Program-made: the position numbers and the translations under genes
In this document: piece after piece, positions 36,671 through 48,149 of the stretch
Numbering within the stretch: position 1 is the stretch's first letter
Layout: every line of letters begins with the position of its first letter
The notes under the pieces: model-generated
The model's database searches: none
What the model was told of the DNA's origin: nothing
The model's input: only the letters and a program-made list of their open reading frames with translations
Assembly: GCA_036345935.2 (NCBI GenBank)
Contig: JADWOT020000970.1
Coordinates: 60,001 to 124,000, forward strand
Direction: 5' to 3'
DNA length: 64,000 bases
DNA from: Taenia hydatigena
Taxonomy: Eukaryota; Platyhelminthes; Cestoda; Cyclophyllidea; Taeniidae

Positions 36671-36992
36671 TTTGTTTAGCAGCTGCAGTTTTCTTATCTT
36701 ACTCTTTGTTGTCTTTATCACTGTCTGGTAGCGGGGAAAGCCTCCCTTATCGGTGACTGTTTTGTTCTTCTAGAAGACGAGTTATGCTGGACTGCAGCGG
36801 TTCTCCAAAGTGAAGTTAGGAATGGGTTCCGTGAGGGCCACGCTAAGGTCAAAGTGTCCTTCGACATCAGTGGTAGAAGCAGAAGGTGAATTTTGCCTTG
36901 TTTAGCCATACAATGGAAAAGGGTGGGGTTCCATTCTGTTTTGGAAGGATGATAGCTCCAATAACGCTTCCGTTATTGTGAATGGTACGACG
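36671..36992 (-). pseudogene. Decayed coding region of unknown family (right arm)
   Basis: Mirror copy of 13899-14220 with the same frame change and stop codons. Confidence 0.22.
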
Positions 36993-39900
36993 TCACGAAT
37001 TTCCCCAGCTACGGTGCTCATTCTCTTGATCCACGCTGACAGATTTGAGAAGGCCAATTTTAGTCGGTATTGGCAGCGTTGTAACAGAGATGCGTTGAAC
37101 ATGGTTGTTAGAGGACAAACAGCATCCGTCACATCTTGGGGTGCGTGCTTCCTCACTGTTGATGCTATGGTTATTTCATTTTCTCTCATTGATAAGCTAC
37201 TGAATCATTTACAACATTTTTTTAGTTCGGAAAGTTGTAGAGGTGATTCCATTGTGTTCGATGGTAAAGGAAAGAAATTGTGCAATGGTCTACTATTTAA
37301 AATTTGCTCAATGACTCTCGCTATGAAGTCTCTGTGATGTTACGCCCCGACAACTCGATTCTGTTCTCAAGTAGTAGTAGGCTAAAGTACTGTAGACGAA
37401 GAGACATGAAGAAGGACCACGAAGACTAATAGACTACCAGCATGAGCCTTGGATCGTGACACAGGGTGGGCACACAAAATGCATCACCTCAAGCCTCCGT
37501 GAGGTTGGACACACAATAAACCACACCGCTGCTGTACAGCAGAAGGTAGGTGCACATGTTACCCTCTCCTAGACCAAAAGAAGTTGACAACATGCATGCA
37601 GATTATATGTGAATTGCGAATCATAGCTGCAGATTTCAGTCACAATTCACCCGTCCACGACGCAAACGAGAGTAAAGGAGGAATAGATAAACACCAAAGC
37701 TAATAACAACTATTACAAAACTACTGTCATCATTTACAGGATGGCGCGGGTTTCTGCAATGTTCATGGCATTTTAACGAAGGCATGTGTAATTTGAGGTG
37801 AATAATGGCATGATTGACAAATAACTAGGCTCATTTTGAATTATTTTACTTTATGCTGCAGCCTCAGCATATGCTTATAAGATGTACGGAAAAACATCCA
37901 AGGCTTTATGCAGTCGCCCTCCTTTGCGGCTTAACGGTGCTGTTTCCGTGAAAGAATGCCATCTGAAGCCGACAAGAAGTAGTGAGATCTCTCAATAAGA
38001 AGTGTAGATTTTGCCACAAGTTCGAGTTATCGGTGTGGATGTCAAGACTTCTTGATGATAGCATGCTGGAGATTGATTTATGCATATGCTTACCCTTTTA
38101 TGTCTAGCACTATTTGCATTGTTTATTCTTCTATCAAGTCATGGCATCAATTGGTGGCTCTCTTTCATGCGTCGTAGCTATTTTTGAGTGGAGATGTTTG
38201 TTTTGTTGTCTTTGGGTTGACGATGTTGTTGTCGTTTCTTCTGGATTACCGGGCCACCTACTTTGCGACATCTTGGTTTTCTCTCGATTTACATTCAATC
38301 ATTCATTGGTGCGGGTTAATCGGTCAAATTTTCCGCGCAGCTTGCCAACTATAAGCGGAGCCAGAAATAAGCTTTTCCAATTGCAAGAGGAACTATTTTG
38401 TGAGTTGCACGGCAAATGGCAAGCATAACCGAACTAAAGAATGTCAAAATCTCCGCCTCTTGTAACTGTCTTTTTAAGCATGGCGTCTTTGTGCTGGCTA
38501 AGTTGCTTCTCCTGTGATAGTTTAGTCGGCTTTAAAAAGCTGCAATTCCTAATAAAAACAAGTTCAATCACTATACCGTGTTTTGACATTAAAAGGTTAA
38601 ATCATGCAAGCTAAAACTTTTAAATGACTGCATTTCATAGTTAAACAAAACTTGTTTTCGATCAGCGCGTGCTTAGATGCTCAGTGATGACATTTTGTTG
38701 CAAAATAGCATCTAATCTATCAAGCTGGCTGCATCAGAGAGTCAGGTGATTTCGAGAAATCGTTGTTATTCCTGATTCACCTTCCTATTTGACTTTGCCA
38801 TCTATGTTAAGCAAGTTGGTGTAGAGTTTGTAATTCATTGTTGTCGGATTATGATTGGGTTGAACACTGTCGCCGATCCCGGTTTTTTCTTACCAGCAGG
38901 TTAAATTCAAGAGCCATCTGTCTGATTCTGGTTGATAACATGACTTATCCATCTGCACCTACCTTCATTTAGAAGGGCTTTATGGAAACGTTGATGTGGC
39001 TCCTCCACTGGATCTCCTGCATTAGGTTTTACCATTAGGAGTATCTGCAGGGGAGGAGCCTCACGTCTACCACGTGTGAAATTTGATGCGGTGGAAAAAG
39101 ATGAAGCACATTGTCCCTTTTGATGAATTTACTCGCAGTTGCCACTACCGTGGTGTCTTAATTCCCTTCTAATGCTGACCTACCACGTACCAAGTTGTGT
39201 GCTTGACTGCTCTGCACCCTCTCAAGTTGTCTACCCTTACACCTATGCGCACTGATTTCTAGGCGAATGTTTACATGAGTCGATCGACGATCAAGCAGTA
39301 AGGTAGACGTTGAGAGCACAAACTCACATTGATGGCTCATTTACGGTTGTCCGGATGGACTAATGACCAAAATTCTAGACTTGAAGTAATGAGTTGCAAA
39401 CATATGAAAGAAGTAAGCTTAAGCAGCCCGCTTACTAGAATTCTCGCAGAAATAACTGCAAAAGTAAAATCTTTGAATTGAAATGGGGCAGATGCGTTTG
39501 TCAGAGGCTGCAGACGGCCATACAAATGGTCATGTGGAAATGACCACGCATCGGGAACCTCTTGAGCAGGCCCTGATTCCTTCTAACAGCAATACCTATG
39601 TCACTACTGCAGCACTTAAAATCCGCAATTTGCATTACCCTCACATTAAAGTGTCCTAGGGAGGACTGCCAACCTGCTGCCAGTAGTAAAAATTTTAGGA
39701 CTGCAAAGTAGAGCGCTTCGTTGTGATTTGTAATATGCAAAATTGTAGGTCAAGACCGCATTATATCACGCCAGAGGTTGCTGCCATGTAAAATAATGTC
39801 TAAACATTTGTAGTCGCTTAATTAAGTAAAAGTTAAGTAAACTACTTCTTACAGAACACATAGGGTCCATACCCAGGTGCTAGCAAAATACAAAAGAATT

Positions 39901-41587
39901 TCTTACTAGTACATGCTACATTAATGTTAAAAATTTTGTCTACGTAAAAGCGAATTTACTACACATTCTTGTTTGCACTTCGCCTAGGATGCATTTTCGA
40001 TAAAAAAGGTTAATTGGTAAAACAAGACATAAAAAGGAGTTTAAATGACTGGTTGTAAAATCGGCAAACAAATGAACACAATGCAAGTCTAAATCTGGTA
40101 AAAATTGCACACTTACTTATAGCTAATAGGCTGTGATGTGTCAGGGTCACGTTATAGTGCTCTGTTGACATCAGCGAGAATTCAAACACTGACAAGTTTT
40201 AACAAATAATCGCAACTCACTTGCGCAGGGTACGAAATCGCGCTAAGACTCCTGATTCTACTGCAAGAAACAGAAATTTTATCAGACATTTAAGGGTGTG
40301 CGTAAGAGGTGCAGCAGCAGAGAAATCTAAGTGCGTGAGACTTGACGTGCTATTTCTATGCTACTCAACATTTGAGACTGTGAGATAAAATGCAGCTAAC
40401 ATTTTAACACAGGTTTGATTGGACACAAAATCCAAGCGACCGTAGCAAAGTTGATGACCGCAGTCTTCCATATCAAGTTCACGTTACTCGAGATGGCTGC
40501 CTATGCCCAATTCTCAGTTACAGTATGCGTTTACCAGCACCAAGAGCAGTAATAAAGCCTGTGCTCTGCTTCGACAAAATAACAATTTGCAGAAAGTTGC
40601 TTCCTGATTAACAAGGCAATAGATTGTTCGCGAAAGTAGGAAGATAAAGTGCAATGGCGTTTATTAGTAGCTTTGATAATTCACGCATTCAAGCGCCCTG
40701 TGACTACTACCGTTTTAGAGTGTGTGCAACAACGGAAGCCTTGGTTTGCGTAAGTGATCCTCGTACGGGTGCGCTACAGATAATCTTAGGACGTAAGTGC
40801 GTTTAGATTACGAAATATAAGCAAAAACCTTGTTTATGTGATATGGCGCTACCAAAGGCAGGAAGTTACTACATCCAACACATTTCGCTTTGTGTTTATA
40901 AGTTAAGTGTGGCTAATTTTTCTCTAATCATCGAGATGAGAAAACAATCGAAATAATACTTGTGCCTTCGTGCACACGCCATGCAACGGAAGCTTCATTC
41001 ACACTTCTACTGGGTTGTTAGGCTTTAAAATAACGCTGATCCGCAGTCTTATTCCATCGACAAAATTACTCTGCGTGGACAGGAGTCGATTTGATCGTGC
41101 AGATAGATGGAAATAGGGACGATGCCAATGAAGTTTCGCCCAAGGCGATCGTCATTCCATTTGTTCATTATGCATGTTCGACATTCCATATTTAGGTCAC
41201 ATTTTCGTCATGCGGTCGTCATCAGCGCGTCAGCCCGATTGGCCCGCTAAACAAGCCTAAGTTCACGTCAATCAAAATACTCAAGAATGACAATAATCCG
41301 GGTTCGCGGTCTCATTTTTTGCAGCCACATTGAGTTTTTTTACACCAAATGCAACACCACATCTCAATTTTTATAAAAATTCATGCTTTTAATTTTGTGC
41401 AAGCTTTATAATCTTGGTAACCACTAAGCATACTGATATCGTTCTTGTGGCAGTGATGGATTACAGTGTCCAAGTCATACGATGTGGTTCATTGATGGTG
41501 ACAGCATTGCGTATGCCAAACAAAGAGTGGGATTGTGAACATTGTGACAGTTGACAAACGAGAATTTTGTGTCACCTGCTGGATGAA

Positions 41588-41845
41588 TTATGCACTTGAT
41601 GAAGTGAAGCGAAAATCTCCCCTAACATCTGCAATAAATGCCTCCAAACATGCATTAATTTGCGCAACGTCAATTGCCTCGTCGAGATTCAGCATTAAAT
41701 AACAGGCGAACATGTTTTGCTCGAGGAGGAGTGGGTTCAATAGCACACTTAGGTACCTAAACATACAATATTGAAAGACTATTTCGCCAATGGCAGCTAC
41801 GACTCCATTTAGGCAGTAGATCTTAACGTTATAAGCTAATTCCAT
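41588..41845 (-). CDS. Hypothetical 85-aa open frame divergent from arginase (right arm)
   Basis: Mirror copy of 9046-9303 with an identical product, 218 bp from the arginase ATG. Coding status is as uncertain as for the left copy. Confidence 0.2.
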   Translation of the reverse strand: MELAYNVKIYCLNGVVAAIGEIVFQYCMFRYLSVLLNPLLLEQNMFACYLMLNLDEAIDVAQINACLEAFIADVRGDFRFTSSSA

Positions 41846-42014
41846 GAGACATAAGCAAGTGCTTGATCCACCTTCTGTGATTTAAGCCACTATCGTCATG
41901 CAATCGCCTTCGACGCCCCTTGCGCCGGAGACCACATAAGCATCCAAATCAATTGTTATCGTTAACACACATAAATAGTAGCCTGACAGCCGCACAAAGC
42001 TGTAACGCATGAAG

Positions 42015-42023
42015 TATAAAAGG
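42015..42023 (+). promoter_or_regulatory. TATA box of the right arginase
   Basis: TATAAAAGG ends 40 bases before the ATG at 42064, so the 5' untranslated region would be only about 10-25 bases unless the transcript is trans-spliced. Confidence 0.55.
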
Positions 42024-42063
42024 TGTTTACAATCCACACTGAACCAATTTGCACTTTCGCGAC

Positions 42064-43789
42064 ATGGATAAGGGTTCTGGAAATCACGTCGCCTCTCTGA
42101 GTGTTGTGGCAGCAGCTATCGACAAGGGTCAACCAAAGGATGGAGTTCAGAATGGACCCAGGAACACCCTGAGCTATGGTCTCAAAGAGCTTTTAAGGAA
42201 ATTGGGTAAATTAACTGCTAGCTTGACTTTGCATCTTCCCCCATTCTCTAGTTCACTCTTGCAGAGCCATCTATGCTCTACTTCATTAATATGACCTGTC
42301 CAAATTCTCAGTGCTTATGTATTTCTACTATTTTGTTGTCCAACGCTAGGTGCCAAAGTAAATGACTGTGGAGAAGCTACGCAGCCGAAAGACCGTGAAT
42401 CGGATGTTATTTTGAATTGCGAGAACCAGCGAGCACTGGTGAAAACCACTTTAGAGCTGACAGAGTACGTCGCCAAAAGTGTGGGAGAGAAAGACATAAC
42501 ACTCATACTAGGCGGCGACCACAGCATCGGGATCGGGTCAATTACGGGTCACTTGGATATTTTCCCCACCTCCTTTGTTGTCTGGGTTGACGCACACGCT
42601 GACATCAATACTCCCAGCAGCTCTACTTCTCGCCACACCCACGGCATGCCCCTCTCCTTTCTTCTCAACAAAACCAGCGAACTCATTTCGCAAACTCAAG
42701 GCTTTGAAACCATCAAACCAGTGCAGGTCTGATCTTCTTGCATCACTTACAATTACTTACGTGACTGACGCTCACTCACCCTATGCATATTGCAGTATTG
42801 AAGCCAATCAACTACTCCACATCGGACTTCGGGATGTCGATACACCAGAGCTGTAAGTTCGACCTTTAAGCCAATCGAATGGAGGAAGGGCAAGCTCACA
42901 ATTTACTTCCTGCTTTAGGAAGTTCATAAAGTACCTCAATATTCCGTATTTCAATGTGGACGATGTGCGAATGATTGGCATTGAGAGTGTCATGGAGATA
43001 ACTCTCAAGATCATAATGCGGTTTCGGTGAGTGATTGCTGAAAGACATGCATTTTGGAGAGGATGGGTAACTAAAACAGCAATTTGGGAAACATGTTCGT
43101 TTAGCAGTCCTAACTGTCAAATCCATCTGAGCTTCGACATTGACGGGTTGGATCCGAAGTACGCTGCCAGCACAGGAACCCCTGTTCCAGGTGGTCTCTC
43201 GATGGACGAGGGCATGTACATTTGCAAGACTCTTGGTCAGACAGGTGGGCTCGCAGTTTCGACTTCCATGGTTATGCCTTAACTGCATTGACAGCAGCTA
43301 CCTTTACTTGACTAAGAACAAAGACATCAGAGCAGCTGCTTATGATACTACTGCAAGGGAAACACCTGCATGCTAAAACAGAAGCACATATTTGTAGAAT
43401 CCTGTTTTTTTTTCCTGAGAAACAACAGACCAACATTATTAGCTTATTATTCTGAAGGTTGCATTAGGCTGTGGATCTCATCTAGTGGCGTGAACAAGTA
43501 GCATAAGGAATTCGATGTGCGATGTGCTAAACCTGTAGCGTCACCGGAGTGCTTTGTGATAAATTCACCGCAGCACACGTGAAGAATGAGGCTGCAAAGA
43601 TCCTCATCGGGCCTTTATACATTTCTCATGAATCAAAGTGAGGATGAAACTACTTTACTTTGCTGTCTAGGTCTGCTGAAATCGATGGTGGTGGCAGAGG
43701 TCAACACGTCGCTTGGCTCAGCTGAAGATGCAAAGACAACTTTGAATTCCGCCCTTGAGATAATCAAAAGCGCTCTGCTTTTAGACTAG
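42064..43789 (+). CDS. Arginase, right-arm copy (six exons)
   Basis: Arginase (EC 3.5.3.1) hydrolyses L-arginine to ornithine and urea. It is a binuclear-manganese enzyme of the ureohydrolase family, normally a cytosolic trimer; no targeting signal is seen. Exons are 42064-42205, 42350-42722, 42796-42852, 42919-43026, 43105-43244 and 43671-43789, giving 312 residues, slightly short for the family. Metal ligands are present: H105 in GGDHS, D128/H130/D132 in DAHAD, D238 and D240 in FDIDGLDP. The shuttle histidine H145 (HGMP) and the glutamate equivalent to human E277 (E283 in AEVN) are kept. Deviations are SGN to SRH before HGMP and LDIMEVN to MVVAEVN. Intron 2 needs a GC donor at 42723 to keep the frame, giving 73 bp and a gap-free match to other arginases. 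Confidence 0.95.
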
Positions 43790-43866
43790 AAACCCATCCA
43801 ACCTTAGCTAATTCGTCCACAACAATTTCCAAGATTTACATTTGAGTACAATTTCTCTCTTGTTCT

Positions 43867-43872
43867 AATAAA
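43867..43872 (+). terminator. Polyadenylation signal AATAAA for the right arginase
   Basis: AATAAA, 77 bases beyond the stop codon at 43789. Confidence 0.6.
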
Positions 43873-44054
43873 TGCCGATATTCGGATTTTGCTATTTTGT
43901 TGAAAGAGCGTGTGCGATGTGTGATGTTAATCACATGCGCACGTAGGCGAGAATAAATTTGTAATTAGAAGTTGTGCTAGCAAGTATAGGGTAAGCTGAA
44001 CTTGCGGATTTACAGTTTGCAGCCATAACTATAGACGATCGACTTAATTTGAGT

Positions 44055-44201
44055 CTATTTGTCGGTGCTGAGACAAAAATCAAATGGCTCGTCAGTAACG
44101 TGGTGTTCGATGTAGCGGGCTCCACGGGGTAACTCAGGAAGGGCTGCATAAGTTTCATCCCCAATTGAATATGTGGAGAATTTTTCATAACGTCGTAGCA
44201 T
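44055..44201 (-). CDS. Short protein-like open frame, 48 codons (right arm)
   Basis: Mirror copy of 6690-6836 with an identical product. It may be an exon remnant; family unknown. Confidence 0.2.
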   Translation of the reverse strand: MLRRYEKFSTYSIGDETYAALPELPRGARYIEHHVTDEPFDFCLSTDK

Positions 44202-44855
44202 AAATTAGTCAGGACTGAAGAACCCTGGCTCCTTTGCTGCAACCGATTGTGTTGACCAATAAATGCTGCTAATCGTTTGAGTTTAGCTGGCACATTTGGA
44301 GCAGCATCATACACTCCAGTGCACTTTTGTGCATTTTATTGACACTCAGTGATACTTTTGCTGTTCAGAACGCATTCAGCAAAGGTTTTGCAGTGTTGCC
44401 TAAGGGCGCACTTATTACAATAGTGGGTTCTCGTGGCTGCTGGTAATATATGAGGCAGCAAAACAACATTACCAACAATTCATAAGTAGGCATGAATTCT
44501 TAAGCAGCAGCAAAACTTCCAAGACGTCGTGTCAATGCTTCGACTCACATGTTCGACTAAATAATGTCACAGCGCATATTAATTTGTTCTATTTCAAAGT
44601 CCTGGGCGAATCCATATGTGCTACAAGAAATGCGGACATAGACATTCGACATTTAATGGCAGTAAACTCTTGGTGTTATTGTCACTCAACACTCTCTTCT
44701 ACTTACAAGTCACTGATTGGAATAACCCGTTTGTTATTCAGCACAATTGAACAATTCTTATAAAGTTATAGGTGGTCTGCAAAGGAAGTGTTCGCTTGCA
44801 TAATAGGTATGCCTATTAATTAACAAAACACTAAATTGCACAGGAAAGAAGGAAG

Positions 44856-44986
44856 GTAAGCGCGTGGCTTATACATTTAAGCACCATGCTGGCGCATCAG
44901 GCAGGCTACTATGTGTGTGTTCAATGAGAAAGATTTTGATAAGCGTAACTTATCTTTCGTGCAGGCGCATGGGTGTCGATGGTATG
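44856..44986 (-). pseudogene. Decayed inverted copy of the arginase upstream region (right arm)
   Basis: Mirror copy of 5905-6035. It faces the 3' end of the intact gene, about 1.1 kb beyond its stop codon. Confidence 0.55.
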
Positions 44987-46028
44987 GCGAAATTGTGTCA
45001 CCACGGAATCTAAACTAAATGCCCGTTATGGCAGTGGGGCGCCACGAAAACAGGAAGCTTCTAAGCCTGACAAATGTGACTATTTATTTTGTGCAGGCGA
45101 AGTGTGACCAACTCAAACATTATGCTCACACCAACAAACGAAATTAATAACGGTAGTCGTACACGTGCGCTGTGCGGCTGAATATTCAATTTCAAATCCA
45201 CTAGCTTCATAGGCCTCTAAAATGTTGTTAATATTGGATACCATTCCACAGATAAATAGGCAAATACAACAATGTAGTTTAGTGGTAAATTATGCAGTGG
45301 CTATTATTTATGCTTAAAATATAGGCTGTTATAATGCCTCAAAATCAGTGGCTCCTTTTCAAGCGTTAAGTAACGTTAAAACTCATGTCAGGCGGTATCA
45401 CGGTCGCTTGGCTTTTATGTCCAGTTAAATCTGCGTTCAAATGTTAGCTGTATTTTATCTCACAGTCTCTAGTGCTGAGTAGTATAGAAATAGCTCATCA
45501 AGTCTCACGCACTTTGATTCCTCTGCTGCTGCCACCGCTGCTAGCGTCGGCTTTTGTACGCTGCTTTTGTCGTGCTCAACCCAAATGCATCTGCCCACTT
45601 TTATTGAATTGTTGAGAAAATTAAGCATAATTTACGGCTTTAGCACAACATTGTGAATTGGAATATCACCACCACTAAATAAAAAGTGCATACTGCAGAT
45701 GCCAAAGTGTTAATATTTGCAGGTGGAGGTTTCGATGCTGCAGTTTTACCATTCATGCAGCTGAACAATGTCTTCTTGATGGTAGCGAGACATGTGGGAT
45801 GTCAGTTTGATTGAACTGTGTGCCCTCTCCTCGCATCTCTTTTCCAACAATGGGGTGCATCCTTCATAATCCTACTTCCTCAGAAACGCACCAGCTAGCA
45901 TGGATGCTATGAGCTAAGATGAGGGAGAAAAGCAATGCGATGCTGATTAAAGAGGTACTAAAAATTCATTAGAGCGTTTTCCGCAATTAAAGGCCATTTC
46001 AGGCATTGACTTTATTCATGCCGATTAA

Positions 46029-46253
46029 TGGTATGCAAGGAAGAAAGAGGTGAAGCAAAGATGTAAGTACTTGTGTGCAATTGTAATGCATAACCTGCGC
46101 ATTTCCGGAGTTAGAGGTAACAATAAAATTGAGGAAGAATTTTATCAAGTATTTCACCATTACTCACTAGATGTTGCAACCATGAAGGATGTGTGGGACC
46201 TAGTAAAGAAGTCCCACGTGCCTGAACCCCCAATCTCATTCTATCCTTCTTAG
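46029..46253 (+). CDS. Candidate exon of unknown function (right arm)
   Basis: Mirror copy of 4638-4862. The frame is open from just after an in-frame stop at 46026-46028 to the stop at 46251-46253. No early ATG, so only a terminal exon would make sense. Confidence 0.25.
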   Translation, partial: WYARKKEVKQRCKYLCAIVMHNLRISGVRGNNKIEEEFYQVFHHYSLDVATMKDVWDLVKKSHVPEPPISFYPS

Positions 46254-46766
46254 TGGGTTACAATATTAACCACTATTTTGAAGTGAAGGTACTACATAGG
46301 CTTCTAGCCTACTGTCAATCAAAAATCGAGCCGCTGCAGGAGCACGCCTCATGATCCAAAAGCGAAATGCGTTTGATCCTTTAATCACCTTCGTCTACCT
46401 CACCTACGAGAGCAGTTTACTTGTACAATGCTGTGCAGACACAAGCTTGCGTTTTATGTGAAACAATCAGCCACACTCATCGTCACTTACTAACAGACTG
46501 CCATCTCCTAGTTGCATCCTCAATGAACTGCCAAACATTTCTCTGATTATGATATTGCATCAAGATTTCATGGGATACAAGATTATATTGTGAGAGTGGA
46601 CATTAGGGAAAGTTTTATTTGGGATTAATCTTAAAAGAAGTGCATGATGTGTCGCCTAGAAAAAGGTTTTGGGGTACTGCTACCAAGCATTTAGTCCACC
46701 ATGGATGTCGCCCTTAGTATTTGCCACGCTGAGTGGCGTCACTGCAAGACTGTCATTTTGAGTGAC

Positions 46767-46998
46767 TGTCGGCGCACCTCACAGTGACTCAATTATTTCA
46801 ATGCATTCACCTATACTACCCGTTGTGTGTCAATAGCAAGTAGCGTGAGCAAGAGATGGTTGTGGAAGAATGGATGGCGTACGACGAGGTGACAAATGCC
46901 TCTCTATCGCGGAACAGCCCAATTTTCTTACCCAACCGACGTGCACGGGCGACTTGACAGACACATTTCTGTCCAACATCGTATGAGTTTTCAGTATT
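46767..46998. other. Divergent patch between the arms (right side)
   Basis: Counterpart of 3864-4123, 29 bp shorter overall and with about twenty substitutions, bounded on both sides by identical sequence. Confidence 0.9.
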
Positions 46999-47200
46999 AT
47001 TACATGCAACTTTCATTAGATGCAGTGTCTGTGAATGAAGTGATTGATCCAGTGTACTCTGAGATGCGGAAGTGTGGTTGGACATTGAGGTATGTTTAGA
47101 GGACAGAATGGCCTGTCCACGTCGGCATTGGAGTTGGGCTACATCTCAGTAGTGCAAAAGCCTAGACAAGAGATGCACACGCGAGTTTGAGTAACCCGCC

Positions 47201-47599
47201 ATGCCGATACTTCCATTCCAACAAGTCCAATTCCTCTCCCGCACATTTACCCCGCCCGACTTCGTTACTGAGTGCCATGTCACTCAGCTCTGCGTGCTCC
47301 ATGGGCTTTGCAGTAGAAGTGTGGATTCGCGCACGCCAAGTGAGCGAAGCGTCTTAATTTTGAGCCAACAGTATGCTAGCGCAGTACTTGGACCACAAAA
47401 TCCGAAGTTCGTCACTGGTGCAACCTACGCGCTGAATGAAGTTGTGATTATTCCCATTTCGCTGACAAACGAACAGCAACTCAAAAAGAACATACATTTA
47501 AACCATCGAGCTTGGACCGAAAGACGTGATGAGAAGTGGAGCACAATCTGTGCAAACTTACGTTGCTTAACATCACAACAAATATTTGAAGAGCATTAA
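47201..47599 (+). CDS. Hypothetical 132-aa open frame (right arm)
   Basis: Mirror copy of 3263-3661 with an identical product and the same ATG context. No domain recognised. Confidence 0.22.
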   Translation: MPILPFQQVQFLSRTFTPPDFVTECHVTQLCVLHGLCSRSVDSRTPSERSVLILSQQYASAVLGPQNPKFVTGATYALNEVVIIPISLTNEQQLKKNIHLNHRAWTERRDEKWSTICANLRCLTSQQIFEEH

Positions 47600-48149
47600 G
47601 CACATGTGACGTGGTGTAGCAAGATGAACAGCAGTAAAGTAGAAATTGAAGGCACAACCAAGGCGCATACTAAGGAGACTTCTGAATGTAGATCTGAGGT
47701 CAGTGGAAAGCCGTCTTGTATCCGTTTAACGAGCGTGACATATAGCACTGCGTACGCGACTCCATCTAGAGTGTTTATAAATTGATGCGAGGCATAATGT
47801 TGAAGGTAGGGAAGGCCGCAAGCCTAATGGGACAAAAGTGTCAAATGACGGAATGGACATTGCCCACCTCTCTAAAATCTCGCAATATTGTTTTTATGAA
47901 GTAACCAACTCTCCTTTCCTCGTTTTACCATGGTTTTGCACGTATAATTCAGCTTTTAATTCGAGTTCGAAGTCCTCAAACGATCCACCACTAGTAAAGC
48001 ACACAATAAATGTAAGTGAGACTTGACTGTGTTGGCTGCTGAATAATCCAGAGCCACAGTCGCACCTTATAGTAAGTTCGTTACCGACTCGATCATCCGA
48101 TTGGGCTGCTGATCTGCAAGTCAACAAGGGAACCCCGAATGATGTAGTA

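Larger units (their letters stand above)
28835..48149 (-). repeat. Right arm of the 45.4-kb palindrome (19,315 bp)
   Basis: Reverse complement of 2713-22073. It is 46 bp shorter because of two indels (17 bp and a net 29 bp). Ends are sharp at 28835 and 48149. The flanks beyond 48149 and inside 28835 do not resemble the left flanks. It carries the second arginase copy and the same pseudogenes in mirror order. Confidence 0.97.
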
